Shown here: piece by piece, positions 18,125-25,141 of the stretch
Layout: every line of letters begins with the position of its first letter
Numbering within the stretch: position 1 is the first letter of the stretch
Assembly: GCA_034435375.1 (NCBI GenBank)
Contig: DAOTXR010000073.1
Location: forward strand, 186,001-250,000
DNA from: DAOTXR01 sp034435375
Lineage (GTDB): Bacteria; Chloroflexota; Anaerolineae; Aggregatilineales; UBA3940
Direction: 5' to 3'
Length of the DNA: 64,000 bases
Program-made: the position numbers and the translations under genes
Notes under the pieces: model-generated
Told to the model about the DNA's origin: nothing
The model's input: the letters and a program-made list of their open reading frames with translations, nothing else
Database searches by the model: none

Positions 18125-18862
18125 ATGAAAAAGGTTCTCAGCACCAGCACCCTGATCGCTCTGATGGCCGTCTGGCTGGCCTGCTCGACCGGCGTGGTCC
18201 TGATCATCGGACTTGTGGCTGCCGGACCGAATACCCGGGCGGTGATCCTGATGGGCAGCGGGCTGGTTGTAGTCTGGGTTGGCCTCGGCGGGACAGTGAT
18301 GAGAGTTTTCCGCGAGCCTGTGAGCAACTTCGTGCGCAGCGTCCCCGTCGACTGGCGACTCAAATTCGTGCTGTTCGCCACCCTGTTGGCCCTGGCAGAG
18401 GAAGCAGTTACGACAACCATGACGAACCTAGCGCCGGTTTTCGGGGTTCCCCTCGGAGCAGCTTACATCACCGCCTCTGCAAACTACCTGGATGTGGTCT
18501 GCCTGCACAGCGTTGTTGTCTTCATCCCGATGTTTGTAGCCTGGGCGCGGGTCCTCAGCCGCTGCGATTTCAGTCCAAACACCGTATTTCTGCTATTTGG
18601 CCTGACAGGGACCCTGGCTGAGGCTATGTATGGGGGAGCACAGGCATTTGTCGAGTTTGGGATGTGGTTTTTCGTCTACGGCTTGATGATCTATCTCCCA
18701 GCTTACTCGGTGCCATCCGATCGAGGAGCCAGGTCGCCACGTTGGTGGCACTATCCACTTGCTGTGCTGCTTCCTTTTGTGCTGGCGATCCCGGTGGCCA
18801 TAGTCGTCAGCACGCTCCACCCTGTAGATGTGCATTTTCCTCCTATCCCCCCGGATTCATGA
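18125..18862 (+). CDS. Polytopic membrane protein of unknown function
   Basis: 245 residues with about six hydrophobic segments (roughly 10-35, 38-58, 78-98, 118-140, 155-175 and 212-235). The first is a signal-anchor-like MKKVLSTSTLIALMAVWLACSTG. Charged glutamates lie in FATLLALAEEAVTTTM and GTLAEAMYGGAQAF within or near membrane segments. I do not recognise the family. The ATG at 18125 was chosen over an upstream frame that starts inside the divergent gene. A 7-base-pair hairpin follows the stop at 18866-18885. Confidence 0.65.
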   Translation: MKKVLSTSTLIALMAVWLACSTGVVLIIGLVAAGPNTRAVILMGSGLVVVWVGLGGTVMRVFREPVSNFVRSVPVDWRLKFVLFATLLALAEEAVTTTMTNLAPVFGVPLGAAYITASANYLDVVCLHSVVVFIPMFVAWARVLSRCDFSPNTVFLLFGLTGTLAEAMYGGAQAFVEFGMWFFVYGLMIYLPAYSVPSDRGARSPRWWHYPLAVLLPFVLAIPVAIVVSTLHPVDVHFPPIPPDS

Positions 18863-19431
18863 CGCTGAGACGAAAGAGCGTCTCACAGGAACTCAGTTTG
18901 AGCCAGACGATTTTGCGAGCGGGGGCAAGACAATCGAGTTTTCCACTTCCTGGGGGTGATGTTCTGATCGAAGGGCAGCCGTCGCAGCGAGGGGATCGAG
19001 AGCGCCCAATGGAGTTGAAAGTCCCCTCAGGCATAAATAAGGACCGGCGCTGTCCACCCAGGGGAGGAGGAGCCTGAGATTCACAGCGCCGGACCTTGAA
19101 GGAGAGAGAAGAAGGTACTTTTATACTACGCCAGAACTATCCAAGCGTCAGGTAGGGAATCTACTACTCCTTGCCCATAAACAAGGTCTGGCGTCGCCCG
19201 CCGTGCGACGCCAGACCTTGGCCTAAGGAGGAGAAAGAAGAAGCTACTTTGATGTTACAGTCACTTTGCTGCGCTGTCAGGTAGGACTTTTGCTACCGTG
19301 GCCCACCACGGCAAGAGTTGGAGTCCCTCTCAGGGAGACAAATCAAAAGCCCGGCTCTGCTAAGTTATCGAGAAAAGCCTAGCCGAGCCGGGCAACAGGA
19401 GGAGACGACGGTCCACGCTTACTTCATCATG
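18863..19431. other. Gene-free convergent region with several hairpins
   Basis: No supportable gene. It holds a hairpin TGAGACG/CGTCTCA (18866-18885) after the membrane protein. It also holds three related units, read on the minus strand, described under the repeat entry. Two small hairpins (CCGTGG/CCACGG at 19296-19311 and TCCCT/AGGGA near 19324) lie between units. Confidence 0.6.
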
Positions 19432-19470
19432 TTACAGGGGAATGGCCGTGGCGTCAGGTAGGGATTCTGC
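19031..19470 (-). repeat. Three tandem units: conserved box, pyrimidine tract, strong hairpin
   Basis: Read on the minus strand, each unit has CCTACCTGAC(G/A)(G)C, then a variable stretch, a pyrimidine run close to CTTCTTCTTTCTCCTCC, and a long hairpin followed by a short T-rich stretch. The boxes lie at 19451-19464, 19273-19286 and 19145-19158 on the plus strand. The hairpins are 19349-19393 (9 pairs plus an inner stem, TTTTGATTTG after it), 19182-19220 (16 perfect pairs, loop of 7, TTTAT after it) and 19039-19097 (15 pairs, one mismatch, TTATTTAT after it). The first box is inside the last codons of the NADH dehydrogenase gene, so the gene's 3' end and terminator appear triplicated. Confidence 0.7.
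19349..19393 (-). terminator. Intrinsic terminator of the NADH dehydrogenase gene
   Basis: GCCCGGCTC pairs with GAGCCGGGC, with an inner GCTA/TAGC stem, followed on the minus strand by TTTTGATTTG. It lies 38 bases after the stop codon. Confidence 0.75.
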
Positions 19471-20754
19471 TGATCTGACCGACTCGGGGCGTGGCACGGC
19501 TGCCTCCAGAGCACCCTCGCTGCCGCTGCGCGTGATCAGCCGCACCTTGCGCTCGAACAGAAAATAGTCGTAGGCCCAGCCCAGCAACACCACCAGCCGG
19601 TTGCGAAAATCGATCAGGTAGGCCAGGTGGAGAGCTAGCCAGGCAGCCCATGCCAGGAACCCCGACAGACGCAATCCGAAGACTTGAGCTACAGCGGCCC
19701 CACGCCCGATCACAGCCATCGTGCCCCGCTCGGCGTAGCGGAAAGGAGCCATCGTCCGGCCCTGTTCGCGTCGGACAATGTGGCGAGCCACGTAGGCCCC
19801 TTGCTGCATCGCCACAGGGGCCATCTGGGGCAGTGGCTTGCCATCCTGCTCCAGGTGAGCCATATCTCCAATGACATACACTTCCGGATGATCCAGCAGA
19901 GTGAGATCAGGCCCCACAACAAGACGCCCGCCGCGCGCCCTGGGCACGGGCAGGGCATGGGCCAGAGGGACGGCCTGCACCCCCGCCGCCCACAGCAAGG
20001 TATGGGCTGAGATGGAGGCGCCGTCGGAGAGCACCACGGTGCCCGGCATGGCGTCTTTCACCGTTACCCCCAGCCGCACTTCAACGCCCATACGCTCCAG
20101 ACGTCGCAGCGCGTAGCGGTGCAGCGATTTGGGATAGGTGCCTAGCAGCCGATCGGTGGCCTCGATCAGCACGATGCGCATCTCACCGACCGGTAGCTCA
20201 GGGTAATCCTTGGCAAGTACGTGCCGCACAAGCTCAGAGAGCGCTCCAGCAAACTCGACGCCGGTAGCGCCGCCCCCAACCACGACAAAGGTCAGCAGAG
20301 CACGCCGCACAGCCTCATCGACGGTTACGGTAGCGCGCTCAAAGGCGCTCAGGAGGTGGTTGCGCAGCGCGACGGCATCGTCTAGGCTTTTCAACTCGAA
20401 GACGTAGCCAGCCGTCGCCTCTAGGCCAAAGAAATTGGTGGCTGCTCCAGCCGCGAGGACCAGAAAATCGTAGATGAGCGGGCCGTCGTGGGTGAGGACC
20501 TGCCGCGCGTCGAGGTCCACGCCCGTGACCTCTGTCATACGGAAGCGAACGCCATCCCAATGGCGGATGATGGCGCGCACCGGATAGGCAATGGACTCCT
20601 GTTCGATGCTTGCCGTGGCCACCTGGTAGAGCAGCGGCTGGAAGAGATGGTAGTTCTGGCGATCCAGCAGCCACACCTCAAAACCCTTGCCCGCCAGCCC
20701 ACGAGCCGCTTGCAACCCGCCAAACCCTGCCCCGACAATCACCACACGTTTCAT
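19432..20754 (-). CDS. ndh: Type II NADH dehydrogenase (NDH-2)
   Basis: 440 residues of single-subunit, non-proton-pumping NADH:quinone oxidoreductase. The FAD motif is RVVIVGAGFGGLQAARGLAG, followed by the NDH-2 hallmark QPLLYQVAT. The NADH motif is FVVVGGGATGVEFAGALSEL, and the FAD-proximal C-terminal segment is HPEVYVIGDMAHLEQDGKPLPQMAPVAMQQG. After it, a hydrophobic/amphipathic part (GFLAWAAWLALHLAYLIDFRNRLVVLLGWAYDYF) fits the membrane-binding C-terminus. MKRVV at 20754 is chosen because GGGGGCGGG precedes it; ATGs at 20778 and 20781 have no ribosome binding site. A strong promoter lies upstream. Confidence 0.93.
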   Translation of the reverse strand: MKRVVIVGAGFGGLQAARGLAGKGFEVWLLDRQNYHLFQPLLYQVATASIEQESIAYPVRAIIRHWDGVRFRMTEVTGVDLDARQVLTHDGPLIYDFLVLAAGAATNFFGLEATAGYVFELKSLDDAVALRNHLLSAFERATVTVDEAVRRALLTFVVVGGGATGVEFAGALSELVRHVLAKDYPELPVGEMRIVLIEATDRLLGTYPKSLHRYALRRLERMGVEVRLGVTVKDAMPGTVVLSDGASISAHTLLWAAGVQAVPLAHALPVPRARGGRLVVGPDLTLLDHPEVYVIGDMAHLEQDGKPLPQMAPVAMQQGAYVARHIVRREQGRTMAPFRYAERGTMAVIGRGAAVAQVFGLRLSGFLAWAAWLALHLAYLIDFRNRLVVLLGWAYDYFLFERKVRLITRSGSEGALEAAVPRPESVRSAESLPDATAIPL

Positions 20755-20795
20755 TGCCCGCCCCCTCGTGAAAACCATCACAAATATCTGGCCCT

Positions 20796-20825
20796 ATTAT
20801 ATCCATTTTTGATTATATTTGTCAA
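20796..20825 (-). promoter_or_regulatory. Near-perfect sigma-70 promoter for ndh
   Basis: On the minus strand TTGACA (20825-20820), 18 bases, then TATAAT (20801-20796), both exact consensus hexamers, in a strongly AT-rich patch. The -10 is about 40 bases before the ATG at 20754. Confidence 0.85.
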
Positions 20826-20918
20826 CATTATTCGGAGCGTTGTGGCCGTGCGCTGGGCGGGACACCCTGACGAGCCACCATCGGGAGCGCGGCGCAACGA
20901 ATGGCGCCCCCTGAGTCT

Positions 20919-22019
20919 CTATTCTTCTTCTTCCTGCTTATCACGCCGCGCCTTGAAGGGGTCCAGCGGGCGAAATTCGACGACTGGGCCGCCGCTCTGC
21001 CCAGCACGCGCCTCATGGCCCGCCGTCGCCTCGCGGTCGGCCAGCAGGCCAGGCGGCGCCGGCGCGGAGGCCGGAGGAGTTGCCGATGCAGAGGGCTGAG
21101 GGGGTGAGGACGAGGCAGTCGGCGATGGCGGGCTTGGCGGAGCTGGGGACTGGGTCGGCTGGATGGTGGGAGGCTGAGGCACGGCAGCCTGACGCTTGCG
21201 GGCCGCGTCGATCTGACGATAGGCGATATACAACCCAGACGAGAGCGCCACAATGGCCCAACCTGCACCCGGCGGGAACCAGATCGAAGCTACAGCAGCT
21301 ACAGCGAAACCAATCGCCAGCCACAGCGCCCAATCAAAACGGCGGACAGTGAGCCAGATGGCCAGCGATACCCCTGCCAGCGCTGCGTTGAAGACGATCG
21401 TCAGGCCGACGTTGCCAAGCTGCACAAATGAAGCCGAGACCAGCAAGATAACGGCGATCACACTCAGCGCTCCGGCAGGGATGATGGCCCACCAGCGCAG
21501 GCGATCCAGCATATAGATCAACCAAAACGGAAGCGCCAGCGCCAGCAGGGCAAACGCGCCAATGGTTGTCGGCGTGACAGCAAAGATGGTCAGGGCCGCC
21601 AGACCGGCCAGCATAACCAGCCCATAGGCCGGGATCAGCGCCCACCAGGACTGTCTGTTGACCAGGTAGACCACCCAGAATGGCGCGGCGACCTCGGCCA
21701 GGATCACTATCAGGACGATCTGGCTGGTGGGCAGGTCTAGCAAGATGACCAACAACAGGATAGCTATCGCCAGGAAGACCCAGCTCACGATCAACGCCCA
21801 CCACTCGGCGCGGTTGGACAGCCAGCGGGCGAAGAAGGGGATCGCCAGCAGCGCGGTGCCGCCAGCGATCAGCAGGATCAGCGGGCCGTGGTAGGCAATG
21901 ATGCCCGTGCTGAACAGCAGGTAGGCCAAGCCGCCCACGACAAGCAGGCCAGCCCACACCCAGGCCAGAAAGGGTCGGAGGTGCGGGCGAGATTGAGCAG
22001 GTGTTGGTGCCATAGCCAT
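20919..22019 (-). CDS. WWALIP-repeat membrane protein with long proline-rich cytoplasmic tail
   Basis: 366 residues. The first 270 are almost all membrane segments. After an N-terminal hairpin (FLAWVWAGLLVVGGLAYLLF) come repeats whose signature is NRxxWWALI: NRAEWWALIVSW near 70, NRQSWWALIPAY near 122, DRLRWWAIIPAG near 172 and a weak RRFDWALWLAIG near 222. The C-terminal 95 residues are proline/serine/alanine-rich low complexity, then VVEFRPLDPFKARRDKQEEEE. It is a paralogue of the next three genes. The function is unknown; membrane location follows from composition. Two ATGs (22019 and 22013) are possible. Confidence 0.75.
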   Translation of the reverse strand: MAMAPTPAQSRPHLRPFLAWVWAGLLVVGGLAYLLFSTGIIAYHGPLILLIAGGTALLAIPFFARWLSNRAEWWALIVSWVFLAIAILLLVILLDLPTSQIVLIVILAEVAAPFWVVYLVNRQSWWALIPAYGLVMLAGLAALTIFAVTPTTIGAFALLALALPFWLIYMLDRLRWWAIIPAGALSVIAVILLVSASFVQLGNVGLTIVFNAALAGVSLAIWLTVRRFDWALWLAIGFAVAAVASIWFPPGAGWAIVALSSGLYIAYRQIDAARKRQAAVPQPPTIQPTQSPAPPSPPSPTASSSPPQPSASATPPASAPAPPGLLADREATAGHEARAGQSGGPVVEFRPLDPFKARRDKQEEEE

Positions 22020-22080
22020 AACCTCTACCAGAACGCTGCCGTGATCTTAGATCAGATCGGGGCGGGGCGATAGCCGTCGG

Positions 22081-22115
22081 GCAGTGTGGGCAAGGTGAAG
22101 CCCTACCCACACTGC
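22081..22115. terminator. Hairpin between two WWALIP genes
   Basis: GCAGTGTGGG (22081-22090) pairs perfectly with CCCACACTGC (22106-22115), just downstream of the gene at 22123-22647 on the minus strand. No T run follows. Confidence 0.45.
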
Positions 22116-22122
22116 CGCTGGT

Positions 22123-22647
22123 TTATTCCCTGGCCTTGTCGGCCTCAGGACCAGTGAGCGGTTCGCTGACGAGGGCGCTGGCTGGCTTGGAGCCGCTAAA
22201 CTGCCTCACAAGCAGCACCACGCCGATCAGGATCAGCACTGCCGGGACCAAGTAAGGCACGCTATCCATCAGCAGGCCCAAGCCAATGAAAGCCATAATG
22301 CCGCTGGGGATCAGCGCCCACCAATTCTGCCGATTGCGCAAATAGACATAGAAAAATGGCGCAGCGATGGCAAACATCACGTAAGCGCCGTCTATGTCGC
22401 CCGGCAGGGGCAACATATCGAGCAGGATCAGGCCGGCAATGGCAAAAAACACGTAGGCCGGAATCAGCGCCCACCACTGGCTTCGGTTACGTCCATAGAC
22501 GGTCAGGAACACCAGGCCGACTGCGGCCATCCCGCCTGCCCACATCAGATCGCTGAACCAGGGCATCACCTGGCCCAGCAGGAAAATGACGCCGAGGACG
22601 ATCAGTGCAATGCCCCAAGTTGATACAGAACTTCGCTGCGATTCCAT
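22123..22647 (-). CDS. WWALIP-repeat membrane protein, two modules
   Basis: 174 residues, the shortest of the four paralogues. It starts with a LiaF/DUF5668-like hairpin (WGIALIVLGVIFLLGQVMPWFSDLMWAGGMAAVGLVFLTVY). Two modules follow: NRSQWWALIPAYVFFAIAG and NRQNWWALIPSGIMAFIG. The last helix (PYLVPAVLILIGVVLLVRQF) leads to a short polar tail GPEADKARE, nearly the same as in the gene at 23838. GGAGAA precedes the ATG at 22647 by nine bases; a longer frame to 22674 lacks this. The shared element at 22741-22766 lies upstream. The function is unknown. Confidence 0.78.
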   Translation of the reverse strand: MESQRSSVSTWGIALIVLGVIFLLGQVMPWFSDLMWAGGMAAVGLVFLTVYGRNRSQWWALIPAYVFFAIAGLILLDMLPLPGDIDGAYVMFAIAAPFFYVYLRNRQNWWALIPSGIMAFIGLGLLMDSVPYLVPAVLILIGVVLLVRQFSGSKPASALVSEPLTGPEADKARE

Positions 22648-22740
22648 TGGCAATTTCTCCTCAAAATAGCTCACTCATGCCCTGAGCTGTGCGTGTGTGA
22701 CAACGCGCCACGCTCATGGGATCGAAGTCACTCATCAACC

Positions 22741-22766
22741 TATACGCACGAGGCAGGCTGGAGTTG
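22741..22766 (-). promoter_or_regulatory. Conserved upstream element, copy 1
   Basis: A 26-base stretch, 94-119 bases before the start at 22647, identical at 21 of 26 positions to 23803-23828, which lies at a similar distance before the next paralogue. On the minus strand it reads CAACTCC, then 13 bases ending in CGTG, then CGTATA. The arrangement AAC, 16 bases, CGTA resembles promoters of extracytoplasmic-function sigma factors. Confidence 0.45.
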
Positions 22767-22864
22767 CTGGTCAGCGGAACACAAGGAGGCATCAGGCAGC
22801 GTTCAGTCGCATCCAGGTTGTCCCCACCCCGGATAGCCATCAGGCCCAAGCGACATCAAGAGAG

Positions 22865-22902
22865 AGGGGCGCAAGGCGCGAAACACACCTCCCTGCGCCC
22901 CT
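22865..22902 (-). terminator. Hairpin after the WWALIP gene at 22935
   Basis: AGGGGCGCA (22865-22873) pairs with TGCGCCCCT (22894-22902). On the minus strand it is followed by CTCTCTTGATG, only weakly T-rich. Confidence 0.45.
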
Positions 22903-22934
22903 AGGGGTAGGCAGACTCACCTCGGAATGGGCTA

Positions 22935-23696
22935 TCAGCGGTCGTAGCGGATTTCTTCCGATCCGGCCCCTTGGCCGGGAATCTCGATCGGCGTGAAACC
23001 TGTGACTGGCTTGTCAGCAGCAGGGCCATACTTCGGCGTCTGTACGGGCTGGGCAGACGGCTGGACAGGCTGTCTGCCCCTGGTCTGGCGCACGATCAGA
23101 TAGATGCCGACTACGATCATGGCCGCCGGGATCAAGTAGGCCATGCCCATGACCAGCAGGCTTACCCCGATAGAGCCTAAGATGCCTGCTGGAATGAGCG
23201 CCCACCAATGCTCCCGGTTGCGCACGTAGACATACAGGAACGGCAACGCAATGGCGAACATCACATAAGCCCCGACCAGCTCGCCACGGACCCAGGGAGA
23301 CATCAGCACAATGCCAGTGATAGCCGTCAGGGTATAGGCAGGGATCAGCGCCCACCACTGACTGCGATTGCGCAGATAGACGTAGTAGAAGGGCGCAGCA
23401 ATCGCCATCAGGACGTAAGAGGCAGCCAGCTCTCCCGGCAAGCCAATGACGCCCATCGCCACGGCAACCCCGATGGCAAAGAAAACATAGGCGGGGATCA
23501 AAGCCCACCAGTGCTGACGGTTATTCAAGTAAACGACCAGAAAGGGGACGCCAAAGGCGGCCACGATCAGGGCCGCGATAATATCCTCAAATCCGGGGAT
23601 GATCTGACTGAGCAGAAAGATCACCCCCAGGCCGATCAAAGCCGCGCCCCAAATCAGATTGTTGGTTCCTTTGTTCTTGACGGGTTGGTTCTCCAT
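22935..23696 (-). CDS. WWALIP-repeat membrane protein, three modules
   Basis: 253 residues. The N-terminal hairpin (LIWGAALIGLGVIFLLSQIIPGFEDIIAALIVAAFGVPFLVVY) is followed by NRQHWWALIPAYVFFAIG, NRSQWWALIPAYTLTAIT and NREHWWALIPAGILGSIG. Each module contains AIA(L/A)PFxxVYxRN before the next signature. The tail (QPSAQPVQTPKYGPAADKPVTGFTPIEIP) is polar and proline-rich. AGGAG precedes the ATG at 23696; an open frame reaching 23804 is not supported. The function is unknown. The close match of modules within and between genes indicates recent duplication. Confidence 0.78.
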   Translation of the reverse strand: MENQPVKNKGTNNLIWGAALIGLGVIFLLSQIIPGFEDIIAALIVAAFGVPFLVVYLNNRQHWWALIPAYVFFAIGVAVAMGVIGLPGELAASYVLMAIAAPFYYVYLRNRSQWWALIPAYTLTAITGIVLMSPWVRGELVGAYVMFAIALPFLYVYVRNREHWWALIPAGILGSIGVSLLVMGMAYLIPAAMIVVGIYLIVRQTRGRQPVQPSAQPVQTPKYGPAADKPVTGFTPIEIPGQGAGSEEIRYDR

Positions 23697-23753
23697 ATCC
23701 GGCCTACTCCTTCGAGCAGATATAAGCACCCCGTGACAGGCAGTGAGTGCCGG

Positions 23754-23781
23754 GCCGGAGCACTTCTTGTTGCGCTCCGGC
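23754..23781 (-). terminator. Hairpin after the WWALIP gene at 23838
   Basis: GCCGGAGC (23754-23761) pairs perfectly with GCTCCGGC (23774-23781). No T run follows. Confidence 0.4.
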
Positions 23782-23802
23782 AGCTCACGATTCCTGTATA
23801 CC

Positions 23803-23828
23803 AATACGCACGAAGGGCGCTGGAGTTG
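23803..23828 (-). promoter_or_regulatory. Conserved upstream element, copy 2
   Basis: Matches 22741-22766 at 21 of 26 positions and lies 107-132 bases before the start at 23696. On the minus strand it reads CAACTCC, 13 bases, CGTATT, with AAC and CGTA 16 bases apart as in extracytoplasmic-function sigma promoters. Confidence 0.45.
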
Positions 23829-23837
23829 TAAGCGTGA

Positions 23838-24692
23838 TCACTCACGAGGCTTGTCAGCCTCTGGGCCAAACGTCGGTGTGGCAGGCGGCGGCGGTTCAGG
23901 ACGCAGCGTAGACTGGCGCACAAGCAGGATCAGGCCCGCCAAGATCAGGACAGCAGGAACAACGTAGGTGACATACCTGGCTGTCGCGATGACGAAGGCC
24001 AAGCCGAGCAATGTCATGATGCCTGCCGGGATCAAGGCCCACCAACGGCGCAGGTTGCTGAGGAACACAACGTAGAACGGCAGGGCGATAGCAAACATCC
24101 AGTAGGCCGGGATCCACAAGTTGGGCAGCACCTGAGCGAGTGGGACGAAAGCCGCTACGACCAACCCAACGTACATGGGGATCAAGGCCCACCACGCCTT
24201 GCGATTCACTACGAACACTACCAGGAACGGCAGCGCGATAGCGCCCATCCAGTAAGCCGGAATCCACACACCGGGCAGGACAGCAGTGAAGGGGACAAAC
24301 GCGCCCACCACCAGCATCACATAGGCCGGGATCAAGGCCCACCAGCGCTCGCGTGGCCTGGTCAGATAAACCACCAGGAAGGGCAGGCCCACAGCGCCCA
24401 TCCAGTAGGCCGGAATCCACAGATCAGGAATTTCGTCGGCCAGGGGGATAAAGAGGCCAACCAGGACCAGCACGTAAGCCGGGATCAGCGCCCACCATTG
24501 AGTGCGGTTGATCACGAAGATCGATGCGAAGGCCAGGCCCGCGACGATCAGCACGCCGGACCAGATCCAGTCTTTCAACTCGTAAAGCTGGCCTACCAGG
24601 AAAACCACGCCAAGCAGGATCAAGACGACACCGGCAATCCAGGTCAGGTTGCCGCGTATCGTTGAGGGCTGCTTACCTTCGTTGGGTTGCAT
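23838..24692 (-). CDS. WWALIP-repeat membrane protein, four modules
   Basis: 284 residues. The N-terminal hairpin (LTWIAGVVLILLGVVFLVGQLYELKDWIWSGVLIVAGLAF) is followed by four modules: NRTQWWALIPAYVLVLVG, PRERWWALIPAYVMLVVG, NRKAWWALIPMYVGLVVA and NLRRWWALIPAGIMTLLG. Three modules share the inner line LWIPAYWM(G/F)A(V/I)(G/A)LPF, so spacing is about 50 residues and nearly constant. The tail TPTFGPEADKPRE matches its neighbours. GGAGG lies five bases before the ATG at 24692. The function is unknown. It is probably the first of the tandem set, with only the decayed tail further upstream. Confidence 0.78.
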   Translation of the reverse strand: MQPNEGKQPSTIRGNLTWIAGVVLILLGVVFLVGQLYELKDWIWSGVLIVAGLAFASIFVINRTQWWALIPAYVLVLVGLFIPLADEIPDLWIPAYWMGAVGLPFLVVYLTRPRERWWALIPAYVMLVVGAFVPFTAVLPGVWIPAYWMGAIALPFLVVFVVNRKAWWALIPMYVGLVVAAFVPLAQVLPNLWIPAYWMFAIALPFYVVFLSNLRRWWALIPAGIMTLLGLAFVIATARYVTYVVPAVLILAGLILLVRQSTLRPEPPPPATPTFGPEADKPRE

Positions 24693-24808
24693 GAGAACCT
24701 CCAATGCTCACTCCAAGACAAGTATGAGATAGTAAGGTCCTACGGCAACTGGCTGTCTCAAGGCGTTCACCCCAAAAAGTTGCCTCAGGTGAGCGCGAAG
24801 CAGTCTGC

Positions 24809-24940
24809 TTACCGCTGAACCTCGACCTGGCCGCCGAGTGGCTCAAACTCGACTGTCGGTCAATTGGTCTCCGGGCCGTACAGAGGTGCAGGCTCAGTAA
24901 CTGGCTGGCTTGGGCTTGCCGCGATCCGTCTCGCGGCATC
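24809..24940 (-). pseudogene. Decayed C-terminal tail of a fifth WWALIP-family gene
   Basis: On the minus strand the frame reads DAARRIAASPSQPVTEPAP, then LYGPETN, a TGA at 24860-24862, and in the same frame PTVEFEPLGGQVEVQR and a TAA at 24809-24811. The first part recalls IDAARKRQAAVPQP and the tail PVVEFRPLDP of the protein at 20919. LYGPE recalls the KYGPA, TFGPE and LTGPE tails of the other paralogues. No membrane module can be found upstream (24941-25141). It is best read as the remnant of a lost copy. The match is short, so confidence is moderate. Confidence 0.5.
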
Positions 24941-25141
24941 GCACCTCCCGTCACCTCCCCAGAACAACCATCGTTCGATTCTGCCCACTACTACGCGCCC
25001 AGAGACAAAAAGTTGCTTCTTTGACTTCTTGGCATGAGATCGCCAACCGCCTGTCACATTTCCTTCAGTACTGTCGTTATGCATACGCATGGCATGAAGG
25101 GATATACTGAGGGCAAGACCTACCCTTCTCAGGAGTAGCCG

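Noticed and set aside
18843..19034. A 63-residue reverse open frame in the hairpin region
   Set aside because: It overlaps the end of the membrane protein gene, has no ribosome binding site or recognisable feature, and lies in structured noncoding sequence.
24860..25090. A 76-residue open frame on the minus strand as a real gene
   Set aside because: Only its last 25 residues resemble anything (tails of the WWALIP proteins). The N-terminal part has no membrane module, and the similarity continues past its stop codon.
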